Assembly (NCBI GenBank): GCA_035573675.1
Contig: DATMAB010000015.1
Coordinates: forward strand, 62,001 to 126,000
Direction of reading: 5' to 3'
From: Terriglobales bacterium
GTDB lineage: Bacteria > Acidobacteriota > Terriglobia > Terriglobales > Acidobacteriaceae
Length of the DNA stretch: 64,000 bases
A model generated the notes under the pieces. It made no database searches and was not told the origin of the DNA. It saw nothing but the letters and a program-made list of their open reading frames with translations. Below, piece by piece: positions 9,623-17,523 of this stretch. Position 1 is the stretch's first letter. Each line of letters begins with the position of its first letter. The position numbers and the translations under genes were made by a program.

Positions 9623-10975
9623 CTAGGACTTGGACGGGGCCAGGCCGTGCTTCTTGATGCGCTCGTAGAGCGTGCTGCGGGGAATGCCGAGCCGGCGGGC
9701 GGCCTGCTCCACCCGTCCCTGCTCCTGCTGGAGGATCCTGGCGATGTGGAGCTTCTCCAGTTCCAGCAGGGTCAGTGCAGATTCGTCTCCGCTGGCGGCG
9801 GCCGCAGCCTGGGAGTCGAAATGAAGGTCGCGGCGCCGAATTTCAGGCTGGCCGCTGAGCAGCGCGGCTCGTTCCAGCACGTTGCGCAGCTCGCGGATGT
9901 TGCCCGGCCAGGAGTAGGACTGCAGGCCTTCGATGGCATCGTCGGCCAAACCCAGTCCGGATCGCCCGAGGTCCGCCGCCAGACGCTGCAACAGGTGTTC
10001 AGCCAGTGCGGGGATGTCTTCCTTCCGCTCGCGGAGCGCCGGCACGTAGAGCGGAACGGTGCTGATGCGAAAATAAAGGTCGCTGCGGAAACGGCCCTGC
10101 TTGCCGAGGGCGGCCAAGTCCTGGTGCGTGGCGGCAATCAGGCGGATATCCACGCGGCGGTCCCGCACCTCGCCCAGGCGGCGGAACGACTTCTCCTCCA
10201 GCACCTTCAGGAGCTTGGGCTGCACCTGCAAGTCCACGTCGCCGATCTCATCCAGGAAGATGGTGCCGCGGTGTGCCACTTCCAGAAGGCCCTGCTTGGC
10301 GCTCACGGCGCCGGTAAACGCTCCCTTTTCGTGGCCGAAGAGTTCGGTTTCCAGGAAGTCGCGGTTCAGGCCGGCGCAGTTCAGGTCCACGAAAGGCTCT
10401 TCCGAGCGTGGCCCGTTGGTGTGCAGCCAGCGCGCCAGCACGCCCTTGCCGGTGCCGGTCTCGCCGCGGATGAGCACCGGGCTTTCGCTGGCTGCGATCC
10501 TGCTGGCGGAATCGGCAAGCTGGCGGATGGCGGCACTGGAGCCGAGGAAGGGGTCGATGGCCTCGCGGGCCTGGCGGGTCTTGCCCGCAATCTGCCGCTG
10601 GCGATTGCGCTGGTTCTCCAGCGCCCGCTGCAGAACCAGCAACACCGCGGGAAGCTCGACCGGCTTGGTGAGGAACTGCTCGGCGCCTTCCTTGATGGCG
10701 CGGACGGCCAGGTCGATAGAGCCGTGCGCCGTCAGCACGATCAGAGGAACGTTGGAGTCGATGGCGCGCAGGCGGGGCAGGAGGTCGAGCGCAGTTCCGT
10801 CCGGCAAGGAGTAGTCCAGCAGGGCGGCGTCGGGGCGCAGGCCGCGGAACTGGTCTTCCGCCGCGCGGCAATTACCGGCATCGGCCACATCGAAGCCGTG
10901 GGCTTCGAGATAGTCCTGGACGGCAAAGCGAATGGCTTCGTCGTCGTCGACCACCAGAATCTTGTACTTGGCCAC
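9623..10975 (-). CDS. NtrC-family sigma54-dependent response regulator
   Basis: This 450-residue protein has the three classic parts. Residues 1-120 are a receiver domain (VVDDDE pocket, acceptor Asp in LLDYSLPDG near 54). Residues about 143-365 are a sigma54-interacting AAA+ ATPase, with Walker A GETGTGKG, the GAFTGA loop that contacts sigma54, and Walker B FLDEIGDVD. The C-terminus is a Fis-type helix-turn-helix (ARRLGIPRSTLYERIKKHGL). All motifs needed to activate sigma54 RNA polymerase are intact. It starts 8 bp after the eight-PAS kinase stop, so the two are a kinase-regulator pair. Four sigma54-like sites lie in this part of the window. Confidence 0.95.
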   Translation of the reverse strand: MAKYKILVVDDDEAIRFAVQDYLEAHGFDVADAGNCRAAEDQFRGLRPDAALLDYSLPDGTALDLLPRLRAIDSNVPLIVLTAHGSIDLAVRAIKEGAEQFLTKPVELPAVLLVLQRALENQRNRQRQIAGKTRQAREAIDPFLGSSAAIRQLADSASRIAASESPVLIRGETGTGKGVLARWLHTNGPRSEEPFVDLNCAGLNRDFLETELFGHEKGAFTGAVSAKQGLLEVAHRGTIFLDEIGDVDLQVQPKLLKVLEEKSFRRLGEVRDRRVDIRLIAATHQDLAALGKQGRFRSDLYFRISTVPLYVPALRERKEDIPALAEHLLQRLAADLGRSGLGLADDAIEGLQSYSWPGNIRELRNVLERAALLSGQPEIRRRDLHFDSQAAAAASGDESALTLLELEKLHIARILQQEQGRVEQAARRLGIPRSTLYERIKKHGLAPSKS

Positions 10976-10983
10976 GGCCGCTC

Positions 10984-13900
10984 CTACTGGACGGGGATGG
11001 TCTCCGCGTCCGCAAGATGTACTGCCGGCGCGGCGGCGCGCGGCAACGAGACCCGCGCCTCCGTGCCCCCCTGGGGCCGGTTCAGGATAGTGATTGTACC
11101 CCCGTGCTCCTCGACAATGCGCTGCACAATGGACAATCCGAGGCCGGTCCCGCCGGAGCGCCGGGAAAAGAAGGGCTCAAAGATGTGCTCCAGGTCCTCG
11201 GCGGCGATACCTGAACCGGAGTCGAGAATACGGCACTCGATCGACGGCCCTCCCGCTTCCTCGGTCGTTTCCCACTCCACTTCGACGGTCTGCCCGGCGG
11301 AGGAGTGCTGGATCGAGTTCTCCAACAGGTTCTGAAAGACCTGGATCAGGCGCAGGCGCTCGGCCAGCACATCGGCCGGCGTGTGGGACCGCAGCACAAC
11401 GTTCACGCCCATGTGCCGCGCCAGGGGAGCGGAGGTTTGGACCGCCTGCTGCAGGATCTCACGCAGGTCGATAAGGATGCGATCGGGGCTGCTGGGCTTG
11501 CCCAGTTCAAGCAACTGCTTCATCAGTTCCGCCATCCGGTCGGTCTCGCGCCGCAGGGCGCGGATGTAGCGCTCATGGCCGGGCTGCGTTCCCAGCCGCA
11601 CCTCGAATGCATCCAGGGTGGAAGAGATGCCGAACAGCGGGTTGCGCACCTCGTGGGCCACGCCGGCTACCAGGGATCCGAGGGTGGAAAGGCTCTCGGC
11701 CCGGAGGAGCGTTTCCTGCAGCTTCACCAGCTCGGTGGTATCGCGCAATACCAGGATGGTGCGGCCTTCGGTTTCCGGCGCGGACAGGGGGAAAGCCTCG
11801 ATCTGCCACGAGCGATCCGCCAGTTCGTCATGAATATCGAGGCTCAACACTTCGTCCGCCTCACAGAGCCGGCCAGCCAGCTCAGCGGCCGCCTGCCACG
11901 GCTGGCCGGACAACTCGCGGATGTCCAGTCCGGGCAGGTCCAGATAGGGCCGGCCGGCAAGCTGCTGCCCGGCGCGGTTGATGCGGAGAATGCGATGGGC
12001 GCCGTCCAGGAGAAGCACGGGCGACTGCAAGGCGTCAAACGTGTCACGCCATTCCGTGGCCGCGCGCTGCAGAGCGAGGTACAGCCGCTCGCGCTCTTCT
12101 TCGGCACGCTTGCGCTCGCTGACGTCCAGGATGAAGGCCATCGCTTCGTCGGTCGAGCCCGCGAGCATGGAAACTCCGATAAGCACCGGCACCCGAGTTC
12201 CATCTTTGCGCACGTATTCCTTTTCCCAGGGAGCGGCAAACCTCTTCGCCCGGAGTTGCTCCGCCGCCTTCTCGTCACTTTCCCTGTGCTCGGCCGGCGT
12301 CATCGTCCGCCAGTTCACACGCCCGGCGGCCACATCCTCACGAGTGTAGCCGGTCATTTTCAGCCAGGCGTCGTTGGCCAAAAGGACGCGCCCGTCGAGA
12401 TGGGCGATGTGCAACCCGATCAAGCTGGACTCAAACAACTGGCGGAAACGAAGTTCACTGCGACGCAAGGCTTCCTGGGCGCGTCTTTGTTCGGTGAGAT
12501 CCCGGGCGACGGAGAGCACGCAGGTCTCTCCTTCGGCCTGAATGATGTGGGCTGAAACCACTCCGATGCGCCGCTCTCCGTTCTTATGCCGGAATGCGAA
12601 GTCATGGTCGATGACTCCTCCAGCGCTCTGCAGGCTCGCAATCCAGCGCCCGCGGTCGGCCGGGTCGCACCACATGCCCAATTCCAGGGCGCTGTGGCCG
12701 ATCAGTTCGCCGCGGGAATAGCCCGTCATCTGGAGAAAGGCCTGGTTCACATCGAGATAACGGCCATCGTGCAGCGAACTGATTGTCATGGGCGTAGGGC
12801 TGGAATGGAAGGCCTTGGAGAACTTCTCTTCGGACTGGCGCAGGTTCTCCTCGGCCTGCCGCCGCGCGGTAATGTCCGCCATGGCGCCGATCATGCGCAG
12901 GGGCTCGCCTTTCTCGGTGCGGATGATGTATCCCTGGTCGATGACGGTTGCATAGGATCCGTCGCCCCGGCGGAAGCGGTATTCGAGGTCGATGACCGAA
13001 TCGTTTCCCTTCAGGGCTGACTGCAGGGCTGTGGAAGTGCGCTCCCGATCCTCCGGGTGCACACGCTCCAGCCACCAGGCATAACCATCCTCGTCCGCAG
13101 TGGGGGGCCGCTGTCCGAACAGGGTCTCAACGGCGTCGTTCCAGACCAACTCGCCCGTCCACACGTTCCAATCCCAGACGGCGTCCCTGGTCGCCCGCGT
13201 GACCAGGCGATAGCGCTCTTCGCTCCGCCGCAGCGCCTCCTCCGCCTGCCGGCGCTCCGTTACGTCCTGCTTGATGGCTACGAAATGCGTGACTTCGCCG
13301 CCTTGTGCCACCGGTGTGATGGTCATTTCCTCGACGTAGATGGAACCATCCTTGCGACGGTTGTAGATCTCGCCCTTCCAGGTGCGGCCGGAAAGGATGG
13401 TTTGCCACACCTCCTGATAGAAGCCCTTTCCGTGGCGCCCTGACTGCAGGAATCGCGGGTTGAGGCCTACGGCTTCCTCGAGCGAATACCCGGTGAGCTC
13501 GGTGAAGGCCGGATTGGCCCAGACGATGTTGGCTTGGCGATCGGTGATGATGATGGCGTTGGCCGCCGCTTCCAGGGCTGTGGTGCGGATGCGCAGTTCT
13601 TCTTCGGCGCGCTTGCGTTCGGTAATGTCGTGAGAGATTCCGATGACGCCCTTTAGGGCGCCTTCTGCATCCCGGTACGGGGCCTTGGTAGCGAGGAAAT
13701 AGCGCACCCCGGTGGGCGAGACCGCCCGCTCTTCGTGGGTCACAGCCCCCTCGGTGTTGAGCGCCGCCAAGTCGCCCGCACGGAATATTTCGGCCACATC
13801 ACGCGGCTGCAACTCGAAGTCGGTCCAGCCTAGAACCTCCTGGATGGTGTGTCCCAGCGCCGCGGCGCCCGCGGAGTTGATCATCAGGTAGCGGCCTTCC

Positions 13901-14745
13901 AGGTCCTTCACGAATACGGCATCACTGGTGCCCTCGGCCACAGCGTGCAGCAGTTCGTGGTTCTGGCGCAGGCTTGCCTCCGCCTGCCGGTGGTCCGTGA
14001 TGTCATAGCCGGCCAGCACGATGCAGGGCCGGCCGGCGAATTCGCTCCTGGCTGCGCCCACATCCAGCCACCGCGCAGTTCCGTCCTTGCGGAGAATGCG
14101 AACCTGGTAGCGTGAGGGAACCGGCTCGCCGCGAAGTCGCGCCGCGGCGCGCTGCTGCATCAGGGGTACGCTCTCCGGGTGGATGAGCGGCCAAAGGTCT
14201 GCGGACACCAGTTCTTCCCGCGAGCGGCCGAAGAGTTCCTCCGCCGCGGCGTTCACGTAGACCAGGCGGCCTTCGTCGAGAATGCCGATGGCCACCGGTG
14301 CCGCCTCGGCCAGCGTGCGGAACAGCCGCTCGCTCTCCTGCAGCCGGCCCTCGGCGCGCTTGCGCTCGGTGATGTCGACGTCGGTGCCTTCGATGACATC
14401 CGGCTCGCCGTTCGTTCCGCAAACCAGGATGGCATTGGAAAGCACCCAGATCGGCGTCCCGTCCCTGCGCCGGCAGCACAACTCGTAGTTGTGGACCACA
14501 CCGTCCCGCTGCAGCCGCGCAACGTACGCCTGGCGATCCTCCGGCTTGCAGTAGAAGCTCTCACACGAACTCTGCAGCACTTCCTCCCGCGATTCGTAGC
14601 CATACAAGCGCGCGAAGGCGTCATTGCAATCGAGGGGGCGGCCGTCGAGCGTGGTGCGAAACAGGGCAGTCAGATTCCTCTCGAATAACCGCCGGTACGT
14701 GCCTTCCTCTGCCTGATGCCGTACTGCTTCTCTTGCCGTAGACAT
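10984..14745 (-). CDS. Soluble histidine kinase with eight PAS domains
   Basis: This 1253-residue kinase has no membrane segment. I count eight PAS repeats, each opening with a pattern like RYRLVTRATRD or RFRQLFESSL. They begin near residues 18, 145, 265, 388, 510, 640, 765 and 890. The transmitter has the H box GVAHEVRNPLFGI (His near 1030), an N box (NLLENSIQHS), DSGSGI and GTGLGLSIVQ, as in NtrB/AtoS-type kinases. There is no attached receiver. It is transcribed directly ahead of the NtrC-type regulator, which is its likely partner. The many PAS domains suggest soluble ligands, redox or haem sensing, but no cofactor residue can be named with confidence. Confidence 0.93.
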   Translation of the reverse strand: MSTAREAVRHQAEEGTYRRLFERNLTALFRTTLDGRPLDCNDAFARLYGYESREEVLQSSCESFYCKPEDRQAYVARLQRDGVVHNYELCCRRRDGTPIWVLSNAILVCGTNGEPDVIEGTDVDITERKRAEGRLQESERLFRTLAEAAPVAIGILDEGRLVYVNAAAEELFGRSREELVSADLWPLIHPESVPLMQQRAAARLRGEPVPSRYQVRILRKDGTARWLDVGAARSEFAGRPCIVLAGYDITDHRQAEASLRQNHELLHAVAEGTSDAVFVKDLEGRYLMINSAGAAALGHTIQEVLGWTDFELQPRDVAEIFRAGDLAALNTEGAVTHEERAVSPTGVRYFLATKAPYRDAEGALKGVIGISHDITERKRAEEELRIRTTALEAAANAIIITDRQANIVWANPAFTELTGYSLEEAVGLNPRFLQSGRHGKGFYQEVWQTILSGRTWKGEIYNRRKDGSIYVEEMTITPVAQGGEVTHFVAIKQDVTERRQAEEALRRSEERYRLVTRATRDAVWDWNVWTGELVWNDAVETLFGQRPPTADEDGYAWWLERVHPEDRERTSTALQSALKGNDSVIDLEYRFRRGDGSYATVIDQGYIIRTEKGEPLRMIGAMADITARRQAEENLRQSEEKFSKAFHSSPTPMTISSLHDGRYLDVNQAFLQMTGYSRGELIGHSALELGMWCDPADRGRWIASLQSAGGVIDHDFAFRHKNGERRIGVVSAHIIQAEGETCVLSVARDLTEQRRAQEALRRSELRFRQLFESSLIGLHIAHLDGRVLLANDAWLKMTGYTREDVAAGRVNWRTMTPAEHRESDEKAAEQLRAKRFAAPWEKEYVRKDGTRVPVLIGVSMLAGSTDEAMAFILDVSERKRAEEERERLYLALQRAATEWRDTFDALQSPVLLLDGAHRILRINRAGQQLAGRPYLDLPGLDIRELSGQPWQAAAELAGRLCEADEVLSLDIHDELADRSWQIEAFPLSAPETEGRTILVLRDTTELVKLQETLLRAESLSTLGSLVAGVAHEVRNPLFGISSTLDAFEVRLGTQPGHERYIRALRRETDRMAELMKQLLELGKPSSPDRILIDLREILQQAVQTSAPLARHMGVNVVLRSHTPADVLAERLRLIQVFQNLLENSIQHSSAGQTVEVEWETTEEAGGPSIECRILDSGSGIAAEDLEHIFEPFFSRRSGGTGLGLSIVQRIVEEHGGTITILNRPQGGTEARVSLPRAAAPAVHLADAETIPVQ

Positions 14746-14792
14746 GTGTCTAGCCGATCCAGACGCGGGGTGCCTTCCACCTCTGAAAAATA

Positions 14793-14827
14793 CCCAGGCC
14801 GCTAAGGCTGCGGCCTGGGCGGGGTTT
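14793..14827. terminator. Strong hairpin with T-rich flanks
   Basis: A 10-bp perfect stem (14793-14802 with 14810-14819) has a 7-base loop. On the plus strand it is followed within 5 bases by TTTT; on the minus strand the flank reads TATTTTT. It could terminate in either direction. It sits 48 bp upstream of the eight-PAS kinase start, so it may block read-through between the two divergent operons. Confidence 0.55.
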
Positions 14828-15338
14828 TATGGATCCAGCCCGCTAGCGGGCGCTCCGCCGGCTCCCGTGGAGCGGTGTAACGGGCACTGCCCGGGCGCGC
14901 GCTGGCCGAAATCCACGTCTTCATTCCGGGACATCAGAACCACCGGTCCTGCGGTCCCGCTCTCTCGGAATTGGCGAAAAGCATTTGCGATGCCACATGG
15001 CGGGCGAGTTGAAGTTGTTGCAGGATAAGGTTTTGGGGTTTGCGTTCTCCTCAGGCAGGTAGAGCGTTCGTCCAGCAGCAAGACGGGCCGTCCATCTTCT
15101 GGAAAAAGCGGACAGTGCGTGCTCGGCTGAGCCGGCGACGTGGCCGGGCAGGCAGCTTCGCGGCTTTACTGCCGCTACGGCCCGCCCCCGCCTTCCTAGT
15201 TCCGTCCTGCATCGGGATGGATTTGTCCGAGGCTCAGAGATGGCGGTCAGCCGGGAGACCGATTCGCCACCGGCCCCGGTATTCCCAAACTGATACGGCA
15301 GAACCAATTAGGCACAAGTACGGGAAAGTAGTTCCGAT

Positions 15339-15355
15339 TTGGTGCAGAGATTGCA
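15339..15355 (+). promoter_or_regulatory. Candidate sigma54 promoter of the fimbria-like operon
   Basis: The sequence TTGGTGCAGAGATTGCA has GG and GC separated by exactly 10 bases and a perfect TTGCA -12 box. The predicted start is near 15366, giving a 78-base leader with an AAGGAG ribosome binding site before the GTG at 15444. Confidence 0.55.
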
Positions 15356-15443
15356 GTCACAGGGAGCGAGCAGCGAGCTCTGTTGCCACCCGCGATCAGG
15401 GACTCCTGCGAAACGAGACCGACAGTCAACAAGGAGACCCAAA

Positions 15444-15977
15444 GTGAAACGCCTGACTTCAATCGCAAGCATGTTCGCAGTGCTGGTCCTGACCGCGGGA
15501 CTGGCAGCCGCCGACACCAGCTCCGGCACCATGACGGTATCGGCCACGGTGGAGAGTTCCATCAGCCTGACCTTCGTATCCTCGGGCAGCGGCATCAGCC
15601 TGACCGGATCAGGCAGCAACGCGGCCACCATGGCCTTCGGCAACGTGAAGGCCTATGGCGGCAGCGTCCCGGCCGGGGTCACCAAATCGGTGAACGGAGT
15701 GACTGACTGGACGCTGAGCACCCCGTTCCTGGTCCGGGTGGAGAAGGCCAACCTGAGCAGCAGCGACTACACGCTGGAGGCTACTCTGAGCGCCGCCGAC
15801 GCCGTCTACGCCTGGGAAATCGACAACGTGGATATTTCCGACGGCTCCGCCAAGACCATCACCGCTACCGGTAACTACGACGCCAACGATTCGCACACGT
15901 TCGAGCTGATCATCGAGCACTCGGACGCTGCGGGCGCCGTGAACAAGACCATCAGCTTCGTCGCCACCTCGAACTAG
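15444..15977 (+). CDS. Secreted fimbrial-subunit-like protein
   Basis: The 177-residue product starts at a GTG preceded by AAGGAG. A signal peptide (hydrophobic residues 8-21, cleavage after GLAAA) leads into a Ser/Thr/Gly-rich, beta-strand-rich mature protein with no cysteine. It opens with TSSGTMTVSATVESSISLTF, a pattern shared with spore-coat/DUF4402-type and fimbrial subunits. It is first in a tight run with a second small secreted protein, a PapD-like chaperone and an outer-membrane protein. That gene order resembles chaperone-usher operons, so this is probably the major surface subunit. Function is inferred from fold-like pattern and context only. Confidence 0.6.
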   Translation: MKRLTSIASMFAVLVLTAGLAAADTSSGTMTVSATVESSISLTFVSSGSGISLTGSGSNAATMAFGNVKAYGGSVPAGVTKSVNGVTDWTLSTPFLVRVEKANLSSSDYTLEATLSAADAVYAWEIDNVDISDGSAKTITATGNYDANDSHTFELIIEHSDAAGAVNKTISFVATSN

Positions 15978-16058
15978 GGGTTCGGCGGAGGCTTCCTTCC
16001 CCGGGCTCGAGGCCGATAGGCGCTCGGGCCCCGGGGAACGATGTTGGGAGGCCCAGCC

Positions 16059-16595
16059 ATGAAAAGCGGCCCCGTGATTGCCCTGGGATTGCTGGCCTTC
16101 GCCTGTACGCTCGGGAAGCAGGGACTGGCCTCTGGACCTCCTGCCGCCGAGAGCCCTGGCCGAGCGGTTTTGCCGGGCGCAATCCGTATCAGCTTCCCGC
16201 TCTCCGCAGGCGGCGCAGCGTTGCGAAGCACCGGCCCGGGACAGGCCGATCTTGATTTCGGCCGCGTGTCCTATGCCACCGGAGCGCGAACCAGCGGCGT
16301 GAGCGTGCGGCGGACTTCTTCCGCCATGCACATCACAACCAGGTTTGCGGTTCAGCTGGACTCGGCGGGAGGCGGCTCACAGCGAACCGTCACGTTGAGC
16401 GCATTCCTGCTGCATGCGGACTCGCGGCAGCGGTTCAAGGTCGACGATGTGGAGCTAACCACCACTCCGCAAGTGATCCAAGCGCAGGTTCCGCTGGGCA
16501 CGGTTTCCATGCATCGGTTGGAGTTGGAGATTCCCAAGGATGCTCCGGCTGGAACAATCTCCAACGCCATCGGCTGGGTGGCCGTTGCCGATTGA
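16059..16595 (+). CDS. Second secreted subunit-like protein
   Basis: This 178-residue protein starts at an ATG with a GGGAGG ribosome binding site. A signal peptide (residues 5-17) precedes a beta-rich domain without cysteines. The sequence has regular alternating hydrophobic strands (DLDFGRVSYATGA, TTRFAVQLDSAGG, RLELEIPKDAPAGT). The phrase 'DFGRVS' near the start and the 'PAGTISNAIGW' ending resemble the strand pattern of DUF4402-like or fimbrial adaptor proteins. It lies between the first subunit-like gene and the chaperone-like gene, 28 bp before the latter. A minor subunit or adaptor role is inferred. Confidence 0.55.
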   Translation: MKSGPVIALGLLAFACTLGKQGLASGPPAAESPGRAVLPGAIRISFPLSAGGAALRSTGPGQADLDFGRVSYATGARTSGVSVRRTSSAMHITTRFAVQLDSAGGGSQRTVTLSAFLLHADSRQRFKVDDVELTTTPQVIQAQVPLGTVSMHRLELEIPKDAPAGTISNAIGWVAVAD

Positions 16596-16623
16596 GGGGC
16601 ACGCCGCGGGAGGAGAACACATC

Positions 16624-17523
16624 ATGAAGGCGCTGAAAGCGAAATCGGATGACACCATGGCCTGGGGGATCGCGCTCGCACTGCTGGTCGCGGCCGTTCT
16701 GTTATGGGCGCCGGAAGCCACCGGCCAGGAACTTCACCTGGCAGCGGCTGAGCCCGACATCCCGCGATCATCTCCGCCCCTGGGCAGACCTCCGATGGTG
16801 CACGACGTATCGCCGGTACGGCACTCCATCACGCTGTCGCCTGCGGTTGTGGAGCTTCGGGGCAAGCCGGGGCAGAGCACAAGTCAGCTTCTGAACCTGC
16901 ACAACGACACTCCCCGGGAACTGCGGTTTGAGATGGCCGCCCGCGACGTGGTGGTGCGCGACGGCAAGCGGGTCTTCGTAGCCGCTGGGGAAACGCCACG
17001 CGGCATCGCCGCGACCGCGGTGTTCTCCCGCAAGGCGGTGACCGTGCTTCCGGGTGAGACGGCCACCGTGCGCGTGACGCTCACGGTGCCGCCGGATTCA
17101 CCCGTGCGCGCCGTTGTGATCCTCTTTCAAAGCCAGAGCGAATTCAAGGAGCCGGGCAAGGTCGGTTTATCGGCATCGCTCGGAACGCTGCTGACCTTCA
17201 CCCTCTCGGATCAGGTGCGGATCGAGGCCGCACCGATCGCCGTCACACCGCAGTCGGCGACGGCGAACACCGGGTTCTCGCAACGGCTGACCAATGCTGG
17301 CGCCGAACCGGTTTCGCCGCAGGGCGTCGTGGCCATCCTCAGCCAGTCCGGACAACTGGTGGGCAAGGCGGCATTTCGTTCGCATCGCCTCCTGCCTGGG
17401 CAGCAACTTGAGTTTCAGGCCGAGTATCCGGCGGAGCTGAAACCCGGACGCTATCGCGCCTTTGCCTCGTTTCAGTTCGAAGGCCAAACCATCACCAACG
17501 TGGCCGAATTCACCGTCCGATGA
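16624..17523 (+). CDS. PapD-like periplasmic chaperone
   Basis: This 299-residue protein starts at the ATG at 16624 with a GGGAGGAG ribosome binding site. A membrane/signal segment covers residues 13-30. The mature part carries a two-lobed immunoglobulin-like pattern. The first lobe has SITLSPAVVELRGKPGQSTS, then the FSRKAVTVLPGETATVRVTL strand pair, and a loop of PPDSPVRAVVILF typical of pilus chaperones. The second lobe runs from about residue 205 to the end. Such chaperones hold unfolded subunits in the periplasm by donor-strand completion. The stop overlaps the next gene's start (ATGA), so chaperone and outer-membrane protein are translationally coupled. Confidence 0.65.
   Translation: MKALKAKSDDTMAWGIALALLVAAVLLWAPEATGQELHLAAAEPDIPRSSPPLGRPPMVHDVSPVRHSITLSPAVVELRGKPGQSTSQLLNLHNDTPRELRFEMAARDVVVRDGKRVFVAAGETPRGIAATAVFSRKAVTVLPGETATVRVTLTVPPDSPVRAVVILFQSQSEFKEPGKVGLSASLGTLLTFTLSDQVRIEAAPIAVTPQSATANTGFSQRLTNAGAEPVSPQGVVAILSQSGQLVGKAAFRSHRLLPGQQLEFQAEYPAELKPGRYRAFASFQFEGQTITNVAEFTVR

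Larger units (their letters stand above)
14746..15443. other. Intergenic region between divergent kinase and fimbrial operons
   Basis: About 700 bases without a convincing gene. Open frames here (for example 14744-15028 and 15040-15447) have no recognisable start, composition or family. The region holds a strong hairpin at 14793-14819 and a sigma54-like promoter at 15339-15355. The rest shows only short GC-rich inverted repeats, and no activator-binding palindrome could be singled out. Confidence 0.6.

Noticed and set aside
14940-15010. Sigma54-like match TTGGCGAAAAGCATTTGC
   Set aside because: Spacing between GG and GC is 12 bases, which does not fit.
14744-15447. Two possible short genes between the kinase and fimbrial operons
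   Set aside because: No ribosome binding site, no recognisable domain; the space is better explained as promoter and hairpin sequence.
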